DNA of 64,000 nucleotides, from NCBI RefSeq assembly GCF_008329435.1, contig NZ_NPKN01000005.1:124001-188000 (forward strand). Reading direction: 5' to 3'. This DNA comes from Rhodanobacter sp. T12-5 (GTDB lineage: Bacteria; Pseudomonadota; Gammaproteobacteria; Xanthomonadales; Rhodanobacteraceae). Below, one piece after another: positions 23,569 through 31,702 of this stretch. The translations under genes were made by a program, and so were the position numbers. Every line of letters begins with the position of its first letter. Position 1 is the first letter of the stretch. A model generated the notes under the pieces. It was not told the DNA's origin. It ran no database searches and was given only the letters and a program-made list of their open reading frames with translations.

Positions 23569-25526
23569 CGCGCCGCCCGCTGCATCCGCCAAGCCAGTGC
23601 CGCCAGCAGCAGGCCGAGCAGGGCCAGCCACCCTTCCAGTTCGGCCGGGGTGGCGGTTTGCGCGAAGTGGGTGCCGGACGGCATCACGTTGGGGATCCGT
23701 GTGTGCTTGAGCGCGGCCTCGGCGCTGCGTGCCGGCGTCGTGTCCACTGCCACCAGGCTGGTGTAGCGGCTGACCAGATGGGCGGCGAGTGCGGTGCGGG
23801 TGATTTCCCCGACCAGTTCCTCCGCGTTGCCGCCGCGGGCGAGTCGATCCTCCAGATCGGCGATGCGCGATTGAGCCCACAGCCGGTCCAGCCCCTCGGC
23901 GGGTGCCGGTGTGGACAGGTCCGCCGGTACGGTCCAGTCGCGATCGGCCAGCTTGCCGTGCACCTGCACTTTCGCGATCCGCTGCGGCAGTTTCGCGGTA
24001 ACCAGCAATGGCTCGCCCAGGTACAGGTCCGGCAGCTGGCGCGGATACGCTTCGCTGCCCGCCGGCCAGTCCACGCGCAGGTCGCGCAGGGCCGGGTGGT
24101 CGAGCTTGGCCAGCAATTGCTGCATCGATGCGGCGAGCGAACCGGTATCCGCGATCACGGTTTCGCTGCCGCGGCCGTGGCGTGCCGCTGCCTGCAGGAA
24201 CTGCGCGTTCGGGGCGCTGCCGATGCCGATCGGGAACAGCCGCGAATCGCCCAGTCGTTCGTCGATCAAGTGCATCAGCCCGTTCGGGTCATCGACCGCG
24301 CCATCGGTGGCGAACAGCACCTGGCGGACATAGCCGGGCGGCGCGTGGCCGCCGAGTGCAAAGCGCAGCGCCGGCTCCATCTCGGTGCCGCCACCGGCCT
24401 GCAATTGGCCCACCCACGCGCGCGCCTGCTGCAAGGCCGCGGGCGTGGCGGCCACGGCCTGTTGTTGCCATGGGTTGAGGATCGAGTTGAATTCGACCAC
24501 GTTGAAACGATCGCCCGGTTGCAGCCGGCTCAACGCCAGGTCCAGTGCGGCGCGCGCCTGGCGGATCGATTCGCCGCCCATCGAGCCGGAGGTGTCGATG
24601 ACCAGGATCAGTTCGCGCGGCAACCGCTGCGCCTGCTGCTGCGGCGGCAACAACATCAGCATCGCGTAGTGCGTGCCGTCGACGTCCTGGCTGAAGCTGG
24701 CCACGTTCGGCTGGGTCCGTGGCTGCGGCGTCCAGTGCAGCACGAAGTCGCGATCGGGCAGCACGCTGTCGTCGCGCAGGCGGATGTTCCACAACTTGCC
24801 CTGCCGCTCGCTGACGATCGCGTGGCTGGGGCTGGCCACGTCGGCCAGCGGCACGCCGGCATCCAGCCGCACCGCGATATGCGTGCGCAGCGGCGCCGAC
24901 GCGTCGTCATCGGCAAACACCTGCGGCGCGTCGATGCCGGTATCGCCTGGCTGCGCGCCGGTTTGCATGTGGTAGCGCGGGGTGAAGGTGAGCGGGAAGC
25001 GCAGCGAGAATTCGCCGGCCTGGTAATCGATCCGCTGCCAGTAATGCAGCACGATCGTCACTGCCTCGCCCGGTGCCACGTTGGTGACAGCGGTGCGGAA
25101 CAGGTTGCCGTTGTCCGCCTCGATCAACGCGGCCTTGCGCCCCTCGGTGCGGGCCTGCTCGAACACCTTGCGCGCCGCTTCCTTCGGCTTGATGTCGGCC
25201 ACGATGCGGCGCTCGCCGATGTCCAGCGCCATCGAGTACACCGCCGCGCCGACGGGCAGCGGCAGCAGGTAATCGCCCTCCAGCCAGTCCTTTCCGGTGT
25301 TGCGGAACTGCTGGCGCACCTGCACCTCGGCGACCAGCCCGCTGACGTGGTATTCCACGTCGGTATCCAGGCTGGCCAGGCTTTGCATGTGGCCGGCCCG
25401 ATCGTGCAGGCGCAGCTCGCCGCTGCCCGGCGTACCGGCGTGCGCGGCCATGCCGAACAGCAAACCGCAGAGCGCGAGCAAGCAACACAGTGCAGATGGG
25501 AATCGTCGTGAGGCAGGCATGGTCAT
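23565..25526 (-). CDS. marine-proteobacterial-type sortase target protein (VIT and VWA domains)
   Basis: A 653-residue exported protein. A signal peptide (about residues 8-32, ending in AHAG) leads a VIT domain (roughly 40-170), a spacer, then a von Willebrand A domain with MIDAS motif DTSGS at residues 311-315. The C-terminus ends in a sorting-type signal: a QTATP motif, a hydrophobic helix GWLALLGLLLAALAW and a basic tail RMQRAAR. The usual motif in this family is LPxTA-like, so the Leu-Pro is lost here. Substrate of the coupled class GN sortase. Vault-type VIT/VWA proteins bind other proteins through the metal site. ATG 25526 has an AAGGA site; a terminator upstream (25654-25681) isolates it from the small genes. 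Confidence 0.92.
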   Translation of the reverse strand: MTMPASRRFPSALCCLLALCGLLFGMAAHAGTPGSGELRLHDRAGHMQSLASLDTDVEYHVSGLVAEVQVRQQFRNTGKDWLEGDYLLPLPVGAAVYSMALDIGERRIVADIKPKEAARKVFEQARTEGRKAALIEADNGNLFRTAVTNVAPGEAVTIVLHYWQRIDYQAGEFSLRFPLTFTPRYHMQTGAQPGDTGIDAPQVFADDDASAPLRTHIAVRLDAGVPLADVASPSHAIVSERQGKLWNIRLRDDSVLPDRDFVLHWTPQPRTQPNVASFSQDVDGTHYAMLMLLPPQQQAQRLPRELILVIDTSGSMGGESIRQARAALDLALSRLQPGDRFNVVEFNSILNPWQQQAVAATPAALQQARAWVGQLQAGGGTEMEPALRFALGGHAPPGYVRQVLFATDGAVDDPNGLMHLIDERLGDSRLFPIGIGSAPNAQFLQAAARHGRGSETVIADTGSLAASMQQLLAKLDHPALRDLRVDWPAGSEAYPRQLPDLYLGEPLLVTAKLPQRIAKVQVHGKLADRDWTVPADLSTPAPAEGLDRLWAQSRIADLEDRLARGGNAEELVGEITRTALAAHLVSRYTSLVAVDTTPARSAEAALKHTRIPNVMPSGTHFAQTATPAELEGWLALLGLLLAALAWRMQRAAR

Positions 25527-25653
25527 TCCTTGAAGTTGAAAGGTGGCACGGTTGCATTGCCGCACGGACAGCGGCCGAAGCGCCGACGCAACGGAGCCGG
25601 GATGCGGTGCAATCGGGGCGAAACGCTGACGGCGTTTTCCATGGATGGCGCGC

Positions 25654-25681
25654 AAAAAAAATCCCCTCGCAAGCGAGGGGA
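25654..25681 (-). terminator. strong intrinsic terminator (minus strand)
   Basis: On the minus strand TCCCCTCGC/GCGAGGGGA (nine pairs, 2-base loop) is followed by eight Ts (A-run 25654-25661 on plus). It lies between the small gene ending at 25724 and the sortase-target start at 25526, so it either ends the small-gene transcript or attenuates read-through into the sortase operon. Confidence 0.88.
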
Positions 25682-25723
25682 GAACAACCACCATGTCGGA
25701 GGGAACAGGGGGCGGAGCAGGCG

Positions 25724-25855
25724 TTACATCGGCTGCCAATCCGGGTCGGTTTCATCCTGGCCCACGTCCGGCGCGACTCCTTTCGCGCCGAACGTGCCAG
25801 TGCCTTCCACGGCAAATGGGTTGAAACGGAATGGATGGGAAAAGAGCTTCGACAT
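25724..25855 (-). CDS. small protein of 43 residues, unknown
   Basis: A short frame begins MSKLFSHPFRFNPFAVEG and ends DETDPDWQPM. A good ribosome site (GAGGAGA, 8 bases before ATG 25855) and its place directly behind another tiny gene with the same MSK start and similar ribosome site argue that it is translated. It is soluble, rich in Phe, Pro and Asp. It is followed by a strong terminator. No family is known to me; a natural-product precursor-like or regulatory peptide is possible but unsupported. Confidence 0.5.
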   Translation of the reverse strand: MSKLFSHPFRFNPFAVEGTGTFGAKGVAPDVGQDETDPDWQPM

Positions 25856-25865
25856 GACAGTCTCC

Positions 25866-25985
25866 TCAGTGGATGCCCAGCAGCAGGCCGAGCAGCAGCG
25901 CGCCCAGCGCCAAGGTCATGCGCAGGGGTTCGAAGCCTTGCAGTTCGGTGTTCGGGTCGCGTTCGGTGATTTCGGTTTTTGACAT
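25866..25985 (-). CDS. small single-helix membrane protein of 39 residues, unknown
   Basis: The frame codes for MSKTEITERDPNTELQGFEP followed by one hydrophobic helix (residues about 23-38, LALGALLLGLLLGI) and a His end. A ribosome site (GGAG) precedes ATG 25985, and the next small gene starts 10 bases after its stop. The charged head plus single helix is typical of small membrane proteins that bind a larger partner. It is the first gene read leftward from the divergent region shared with the sortase response regulator. Confidence 0.5.
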   Translation of the reverse strand: MSKTEITERDPNTELQGFEPLRMTLALGALLLGLLLGIH

Positions 25986-26018
25986 GAGCGTCTCCACGTG
26001 CGGTGCACGGTTCCCATC

Positions 26019-26082
26019 AAACCGGCCGCAGCGGCGCGACGACCGGCGCAATGCGGCCGGTTTGCCGCTGGCTTGTGGCAAA
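26019..26082. promoter_or_regulatory. inverted repeats in the divergent control region of the sortase system
   Basis: AAACCGGCCGCA (26019-26030) is perfectly inverted as TGCGGCCGGTTT (26052-26063) over a 21-base spacer. A second pair, TTTGCC (26061-26066) and GGCAAA (26077-26082), overlaps it. These lie in the 176-base gap between the small genes and the response regulator gene, where both promoters must be, and are candidate binding sites for that regulator. Confidence 0.45.
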
Positions 26083-26161
26083 TCGCTGGCAGTTGCACCA
26101 GGCGACTTGCGTCGGCGCGGCGCGCATAGCACGCTGCGCGCACTACAACAGGGAGCGCGCC

Positions 26162-26851
26162 ATGGGCCGCAGCATTGCCATCGTCGAAGACGAACCGTTG
26201 ATCCGCGCCAACTACGTCGAGGCGCTGAACCGTTTCGGCTACGACGCGCGTGGCTACGGCTCGCGCCAGGAAGCATCCAGCGCCTTTGCGATGAAATTGC
26301 CGGAGCTGGTGATCATCGACATCGGCCTCGGCGACGAACCGGAGGGCGGCTTCGACCTGTGCCGCGAACTGCGTGCGAAATCGTCGACGCTACCGCTGAT
26401 CTTCCTCACCGCGCGCGACTCGGATTTCGACGTGATCTCCGGTCTGCGCCTGGGCGCCGACGACTACCTCAGCAAGGACACCAGCCTGCACCAGCTGGCT
26501 GCGCGCATCGCCGCGCTGTTCCGCCGGATCGAATCGCTGAAGGCACCGGCGTCCAGCGAGACGGTGATCGAGCATGGCCCGCTGAAGCTGGAGTCCGAGC
26601 GCATGCGGATCAGCTGGAACGGCGAGGAAGTGCCGCTTACCGTCACCGAGTTCTGGATGGTGCACACGCTGATCCGTTTCCCCGGCCACGTGAAGAACCG
26701 CGACCAGCTGATGCGCGAGGCGGAGCTCGTCGTCGACGACGCCACCATCACTTCGCACATCAAGCGCATCCGCAAGAAGTTCATCGCGGTGGCACCGGAA
26801 TTCGACGCGATCGAAACCGTGCACGGCGTGGGCTACCGGTGGAAGCCGTGA
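26162..26851 (+). CDS. pdsR: OmpR-type response regulator of the dedicated sortase system
   Basis: The 229-residue protein has a receiver domain with acidic pocket Glu9/Asp10, phospho-acceptor Asp53 (LVIIDIGL), Thr83 and Lys105, then a winged-helix DNA-binding domain from about residue 130 (PLTVTEFWMVHTLI ... DATITSHIKRIRKKFI ... ETVHGVGYRW). The EGGFDLC insertion after the Asp and the wing sequence match the regulators encoded with class GN sortases. ATG 26162 follows GGGAG. It is co-transcribed with the exported protein and sensor kinase downstream and divergent from the sortase genes it probably controls. Confidence 0.9.
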   Translation: MGRSIAIVEDEPLIRANYVEALNRFGYDARGYGSRQEASSAFAMKLPELVIIDIGLGDEPEGGFDLCRELRAKSSTLPLIFLTARDSDFDVISGLRLGADDYLSKDTSLHQLAARIAALFRRIESLKAPASSETVIEHGPLKLESERMRISWNGEEVPLTVTEFWMVHTLIRFPGHVKNRDQLMREAELVVDDATITSHIKRIRKKFIAVAPEFDAIETVHGVGYRWKP

Positions 26852-26865
26852 GGTGGCGCGTGCCG

Positions 26866-27447
26866 ATGCGCCGCGTGCTGTCGTTGCTGGCGCTGGGTGT
26901 GGTGACTACATTGGCGCAGGCAGCTACGCCGGTGGACAACACGCTGGCACGTGGCGCCCGCGACGGTGACACGCCGGCGTGGGTGATCACAGCCGCCACA
27001 CCCGCCGGCTGGACACGCGACTGTTGCACCTATGCACGGGCGATCGGTGTCGACGCCGTGCTCTACCAGGGCGAGTGGAGCGGCAATCCGCAGCGGGTGA
27101 TGGTACTCAACGTGTGGCCCCGCAAACTGCCGACGCTGGCTGCCGAGGTCGAGGCCGATCGCAAGCGCTACCTGCAGCACGATCCGGCCGGCAAGGTCTC
27201 CGGTTTTGCCGTGCACCATCCGGCGATGCCATGCGAGGCAACCGTGTACAGCGGCAGCGATCACGTCGATGACGTGGTGGTGTTTTGCGATCCCGGTACG
27301 GCCAGCGGCGTCCGGCTGAGCTGGTCGATGGCATTCGACGCTGCCGATCCGTCACGCCGTGCATTGCTTGGCGATTTCATGCAGGTGGTGGTGGCATCCC
27401 GATGGATGCGGGATACGTCCATGCCCGCGCGTGCGCCGGGCCGCTGA
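26866..27447 (+). CDS. exported hypothetical protein within the sortase two-component operon
   Basis: A 193-residue protein with a signal peptide (residues 1-18, ending LAQAA) and a soluble domain of no recognised family; it has four or five cysteines, including the adjacent pair in RDCCTYA, which could form disulphides in the periplasm. An in-frame GTG at 26848 would overlap the regulator stop (GTGA) and is an alternative start. It lies between the response regulator and the kinase, separated from the latter by only 12 bases, so it is likely part of the same signalling unit, perhaps a periplasmic sensor subunit; that is inference. Confidence 0.72.
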   Translation: MRRVLSLLALGVVTTLAQAATPVDNTLARGARDGDTPAWVITAATPAGWTRDCCTYARAIGVDAVLYQGEWSGNPQRVMVLNVWPRKLPTLAAEVEADRKRYLQHDPAGKVSGFAVHHPAMPCEATVYSGSDHVDDVVVFCDPGTASGVRLSWSMAFDAADPSRRALLGDFMQVVVASRWMRDTSMPARAPGR

Positions 27448-27459
27448 TCGCCCAGCCGC

Positions 27460-29490
27460 ATGAGCCTGCGTCGAAAACTCCTGCTGGTTGCACTGTGCAC
27501 CCTGGCGCTGCCGATCGCCGGCTGGCTGTACGTGCGGCAGATGGAAGCGTTGCTGCGCGAAGGTCAGGCGCAGGCCTTGCTGGCCTCGGCCGGCGCGGTG
27601 GCACGCAGCCTGGTGGTGACCGGCGCAGTGCAGTCGGCGCCGGCGCGGGGCTGGTACGTGCAGTCGGCCGCGGGGCCGATCACGGTGGACGGTTATGGCG
27701 ACGATTGGGCGCCGTTGACGCCGTGGAGCCAATCGCTGGGTCAGCATGGCAAATTGCTGCTGGCCGCGGACGACACCTGGTTGTATCTGTACGCGGACGT
27801 GCGCGACACCCGGCGCACACGCGCCGATGCCGCCGATGTCGGCGCACTCGCCGCCGATCACCTGATCCTGACCCTGTCCAACGCCGCCGGACAACGGCGC
27901 TACCTGCTGGCCAGTGCGGCACCGGGGTCGCTCACGGCGCGGCCGCTCGATCCGGCGGTCGACGGCCTGCCCGAGCTGATCGCTGCGCAGTGGCAGGAGG
28001 ACGGCAGCGGCTATCACGTCGAACTGCGCCTGCCGCGCAATCTGCGGTTGCACGCGTTGGGGGTCGGCGTCTACGACGCGTCGGCGGGAGGCGATCGGAT
28101 GGCTTCCGATACGCGACCGCTGATCCGCTATTCGGAAACGCTCTCCGGCGAGCTGGCCCAACTCGTGCCCGACCGCGTGCAGGCACGCGTGCTGGCACCG
28201 CAAGGCTGGTTGCTGGCGCGCAGCGGACGTCTCGACACCACGCCCGGCAGCGATGGCCAGCCCGGCTGGTTCGCCTCGCTGGTCTACCGATCGCTGCTGG
28301 CGACCAGGCTGGAGGATGCGGATCTGTGGTCGCAGGACGTGCCGCGGCTGGACACCGCCGAAGTCGGCGCCGCCGGCGGCGGCAAGCCGGTGGCGGTCTG
28401 GCGCAACGGCGAGGAGCGCGGCAGCGTGGTACTGGCTGCCGCGGTGCCGATCCAGCACGCCGGCAAGGTCGATGGCGTGCTGCTGCTGGAGCAGGCCAGC
28501 CGCGCGGTGCCGCTGCTGGCCAACAAGGCCTTGCTCGGCCTGCTGCTGACCAGTTTCGGCGTGCTGCTGGTAGCCGGCGGCATCCTGCTCGCGTTCGCCA
28601 CCCGGCTCAGCCTGCGGCTTGGTCGGCTGCGCAACGCGGCCGAGCGCGCGCAACTCAACGATGGACGTCTGGACGGCTTGTTCGAACGCGGCAAATTCCC
28701 GATGACCGATGCACCGGACGAGATCGGCGACCTGGCACGCAGCTTCGAGCGCTTGTTCGAGGTGGTCGGCGGATACACCGATTACCTGCGCACGCTCGCC
28801 TCGAAACTCTCGCACGAACTCAACACGCCGCTGGCGATCGTGAAGTCGTCGCTGGACAACCTCGAGCATGCACTGCAGGAGCGGTCCGCGCTGCCGGCCG
28901 AAGCACAGCCGTACCTGGCCCGTGCCCGCGACGGCGTGGCGCGGCTCGGCGCGCTGGTGCGCGCGATGAGCGAGTCGAGCCGGATGGAACGCTCGATCCT
29001 TGCCGCCGAACCCGAGGACGTCGACCTGCGCGACGTGGTGCGCGGCTGCGCCGACGCCTATCGGCCGCTGATCGATACGCGCCGGCTGGAATGCACGTTG
29101 CCCGACACGCCGCTGTACCTGCATTGCGCGCCCGAGCTGATCGCCCAGGCGCTGGACAAGCTGCTCGACAACGCGCTGTCATTCACCCCGCCGAACGGCT
29201 GGCTGCGGCTGGAACTGCGCAGCACGCCGGACGGCGCCGAAATCGAGCTGGCCAATCAGGGCCCGCCGTTGCCCGCAACGATGCAGGGCCGCTTGTTCGA
29301 TTCGCTGGTCAGCCTGCGCGACAAGGCCACCCCCGGCGATGCCCCGCACCTGGGCCTGGGCCTTTACGTGGTACGGCTCGTGGCCGAACGCCACGGCGGC
29401 ATCGCCAGCGCCCGCAACCTCGACGACGGCAGCGGCGTGGCGTTTTCGCTGCGCCTGCACGGCATGCCGCGCCAGCGCCTGAGTGGCTGA
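27460..29490 (+). CDS. pdsS: sensor histidine kinase of the dedicated sortase system
   Basis: A 676-residue membrane kinase. The first helix (about 5-24) and second helix (about 350-378) bracket a large periplasmic sensor domain of some 320 residues, containing a beta-rich CBM9-like stretch (GPITVDGYGDDWAPLTPWSQ). Then come HAMP, a DHp domain with the H-box SHELNTPLA (His452), and the ATPase domain with N-box LDKLLDNALSF and G-box HLGLGLYVVRLV. It matches the PdsS kinases of proteobacterial sortase clusters. The usual OmpA-type partner gene (pdsO) is not in this window. Confidence 0.92.
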   Translation: MSLRRKLLLVALCTLALPIAGWLYVRQMEALLREGQAQALLASAGAVARSLVVTGAVQSAPARGWYVQSAAGPITVDGYGDDWAPLTPWSQSLGQHGKLLLAADDTWLYLYADVRDTRRTRADAADVGALAADHLILTLSNAAGQRRYLLASAAPGSLTARPLDPAVDGLPELIAAQWQEDGSGYHVELRLPRNLRLHALGVGVYDASAGGDRMASDTRPLIRYSETLSGELAQLVPDRVQARVLAPQGWLLARSGRLDTTPGSDGQPGWFASLVYRSLLATRLEDADLWSQDVPRLDTAEVGAAGGGKPVAVWRNGEERGSVVLAAAVPIQHAGKVDGVLLLEQASRAVPLLANKALLGLLLTSFGVLLVAGGILLAFATRLSLRLGRLRNAAERAQLNDGRLDGLFERGKFPMTDAPDEIGDLARSFERLFEVVGGYTDYLRTLASKLSHELNTPLAIVKSSLDNLEHALQERSALPAEAQPYLARARDGVARLGALVRAMSESSRMERSILAAEPEDVDLRDVVRGCADAYRPLIDTRRLECTLPDTPLYLHCAPELIAQALDKLLDNALSFTPPNGWLRLELRSTPDGAEIELANQGPPLPATMQGRLFDSLVSLRDKATPGDAPHLGLGLYVVRLVAERHGGIASARNLDDGSGVAFSLRLHGMPRQRLSG

Positions 29491-29546
29491 AGCCGCGCTT
29501 CGCCTACAATGGCCGCTTCCTCGTTTGGCCATCCGGATTTTCCCAC

Positions 29547-31037
29547 GTGATCTCCCCCGATAAAATCAGCCGAGCCGAATTCGACGCGCTGGTGGCCCAA
29601 GGGCATACGCGCATTCCGCTGGTTCGCGAGGTGTTTTCCGACCTCGACACGCCGCTGTCGGTGTACCTGAAGCTGGCCGATGGCCCGTACACCTTCCTGT
29701 TCGAATCGGTCGAGGGCGGCGCCACCTGGGGACGCTATTCGATCATCGGGCTGCCGGCGAAGCGGGTGTATCGCCTGCGCGGACATGAGCTAGAGGTGGA
29801 GGATTCCGGCGAGGTCACCGAGCGCCGCCATCTGGATGAACCGCTGGCGGAAATCGAGAAGCTGCGCGCGCAGTACGACGTGCCGCGGCTGCCACAACTG
29901 CCCGCGTTCTCGGGCGGTCTGGTCGGCTACTTCGGCTTCGAGACGATCGGCTACATCGAGCCGCGGCTGGCGCAGTGGGATCGCCTGGATGAGCTGGGCA
30001 CGCCCGACGTGCTGCTGATGCTGGCCGAGGAAGTGGCGGTGTTCGACAACCTCAAGGGCAGGCTGTACCTGATCGTTCACGCCGACCCCGCGCAGCCGCA
30101 GGCTTACGCCGAGGCGCAGCGCCGGCTCGACGCGCTGGTCTACCGGCTGCGCCAGGGCGGCGCCTCGTATCCGCAGCTCACCCAGTCGATCGCGCTGGAC
30201 GAGAGCGATTTCAAATCCTCGTTCACGAAGGACGAGTTCGAGGCGATGGTGGAAAAGGCGAAGGAATACATCCGCGCCGGCGACATCTTCCAGGTGGTGC
30301 CGTCGCAGCGCCTGAGCGTCGGTTTCAACGCGCGGCCGGTCGACGTGTACCGCGCGTTGCGCGCGTTGAATCCGTCACCGTACATGTACTTCGTCGATCT
30401 CGGAGAGACCCAGATCGTCGGCTCTTCGCCGGAGATCCTCGCGCGGCTGAAGGACGGCAAGGTGGTGGTGCGACCGCTCGCCGGCACGCGCCGGCGAGGC
30501 GCCACGGAAGAGGAAGACCAGGCGCTGGAGACCGAGCTGCTGGCCGACCCGAAGGAGCGGGCCGAGCACGTGATGCTGATTGATCTCGGCCGCAACGACC
30601 TTGGCCGGATCAGCGAGACCGGCAGCGTCGAAGTGAGCGACTCGTTCGTGGTCGAGCGTTACTCGCACGTGATGCACATCGTCTCCCAGGTGCAAGGCAC
30701 CGCACGCGAAGGCTTGAGCTACATGGACGTGCTGAAGGCCACCTTCCCGGCCGGTACGCTCAGCGGCGCGCCGAAGGTGCGCGCGCTGGAGATCATCCAG
30801 GAACTGGAACCGTACAAGCGCAACATCTACGGGGGCGCGATCGGCTGGATCGGCTGGTGGGGCGACGCCGACACCGCCATCGCGATCCGTACCGCGGTGA
30901 TCCACGGCGGCCGCCTGCACGTGCAGGCCGGCGCTGGCATCGTCTACGACTCCGATCCCGCCGCCGAATGGGAGGAGACGATGAACAAGGGCCGTGCATT
31001 GTTCCGCGCGGTGGCGCAGGCGGCGAAAGGGCTGTGA
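29547..31037 (+). CDS. trpE: anthranilate synthase component I
   Basis: TrpE turns chorismate and ammonia (from TrpG glutaminase) into anthranilate, the first step of tryptophan synthesis. The 496-residue protein starts with GTG 29547 (ISPDKISRAEF). Motifs: LxSxE-like N-terminal regulatory site region (TFLFESVEGGATWGRYSIIG), GDIFQVVPSQRLS, ALNPSPYMYFVDLG, VGSSPEILARL, RPLAGTRRRG, DLGRNDLGRI, and ATFPAGTLSGAPKVRALEII in the chorismate-binding domain. No trpG follows; instead a chorismate-lyase-like gene overlaps by GTGA at 31034. A much longer open frame upstream is a shadow of pdsS. Confidence 0.97.
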   Translation: MISPDKISRAEFDALVAQGHTRIPLVREVFSDLDTPLSVYLKLADGPYTFLFESVEGGATWGRYSIIGLPAKRVYRLRGHELEVEDSGEVTERRHLDEPLAEIEKLRAQYDVPRLPQLPAFSGGLVGYFGFETIGYIEPRLAQWDRLDELGTPDVLLMLAEEVAVFDNLKGRLYLIVHADPAQPQAYAEAQRRLDALVYRLRQGGASYPQLTQSIALDESDFKSSFTKDEFEAMVEKAKEYIRAGDIFQVVPSQRLSVGFNARPVDVYRALRALNPSPYMYFVDLGETQIVGSSPEILARLKDGKVVVRPLAGTRRRGATEEEDQALETELLADPKERAEHVMLIDLGRNDLGRISETGSVEVSDSFVVERYSHVMHIVSQVQGTAREGLSYMDVLKATFPAGTLSGAPKVRALEIIQELEPYKRNIYGGAIGWIGWWGDADTAIAIRTAVIHGGRLHVQAGAGIVYDSDPAAEWEETMNKGRALFRAVAQAAKGL

Positions 31038-31702
31038 AGGCGTTCCGCCGGGTGTGCCTGTTCGCGCTGCTGTCGATGATCGGCTGCAACGTCGCCATCG
31101 CACGAACTGCGGCGGCGCCGAAATGGCCCGATACGCCGCTCGCCCGAACCCAGGCGCTGGCCCTGCTGCAGACCCTCAATGCCGACTTGCTCAGCCATGA
31201 CAGCGCGACGTTGACACTGGAGCATTGGTGCGGCGCCCATCACATGGCGACGCCGGCACGCGTCGTTGCACAACGTGTGCATGGTGGCGACAAGCCGTTG
31301 CCACCGCAATGGCGCGCGCGGTTGGCGATCGATGCGAGCGAGCCGGTGAAGTACCGACGGGTGCGGTTGAAGTGCGGCGATCACGTGCTGTCCGAAGCGG
31401 ACAACTGGTATCTGCCGAACCGGCTGACTGCCGCGATGAATCGCCAGCTCGACAGCACCGACACGCCCTTCGGCAAGGTGGTGCAGCCGCTGCATTTTCG
31501 CCGCGAGACGCTAAGCGCCGACTTGCTGTGGTCGCCACTGCCTGCTGGCTGGGAGTTGCATCGCACGCAGATGCAACCGACCGCACGCGCGCTGGCCATG
31601 CCACACTTTCTGCTGCAGCATCGCGCGTTGCTGTTCGCCGGCGATGGCCGGCCGTTCAGCGCGCTGGTCGAGACCTATACCGATCAGGTGTTGGCGTTCT
31701 AG
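31034..31702 (+). CDS. exported protein with chorismate-lyase-like (UbiC/UTRA) fold
   Basis: A 222-residue protein with an N-terminal signal sequence (hydrophobic residues 6-22). The core pattern YRRVRLKCGDHVLSEADNWY, PNRLTAAMNRQL and TDTPFGKVVQPL follows the order seen in UbiC (strand, PxSTL, LGKTPLGRYLF), so a chorismate-lyase-like fold is inferred; the conserved terminal Glu lies in SALVETYTDQVLAF. It is translationally coupled to trpE (GTGA at 31034), but export makes a role on cytoplasmic chorismate unlikely. Its 3' end overlaps the convergent AmiD-like gene by 3 bases. Function unknown. Confidence 0.72.
   Translation: MKAFRRVCLFALLSMIGCNVAIARTAAAPKWPDTPLARTQALALLQTLNADLLSHDSATLTLEHWCGAHHMATPARVVAQRVHGGDKPLPPQWRARLAIDASEPVKYRRVRLKCGDHVLSEADNWYLPNRLTAAMNRQLDSTDTPFGKVVQPLHFRRETLSADLLWSPLPAGWELHRTQMQPTARALAMPHFLLQHRALLFAGDGRPFSALVETYTDQVLAF

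Noticed and set aside
27285-29546. A 1250-codon open frame covering the kinase gene and running into trpE
   Set aside because: The first 750 codons are Arg/Ala/Gly-rich and out of frame with the well-conserved kinase; only the part from GTG 29547 is TrpE.
29491-29546. A tryptophan leader peptide or attenuator before trpE
   Set aside because: The gap is only 56 bases after the kinase stop, with no Trp-rich short frame or terminator hairpin.
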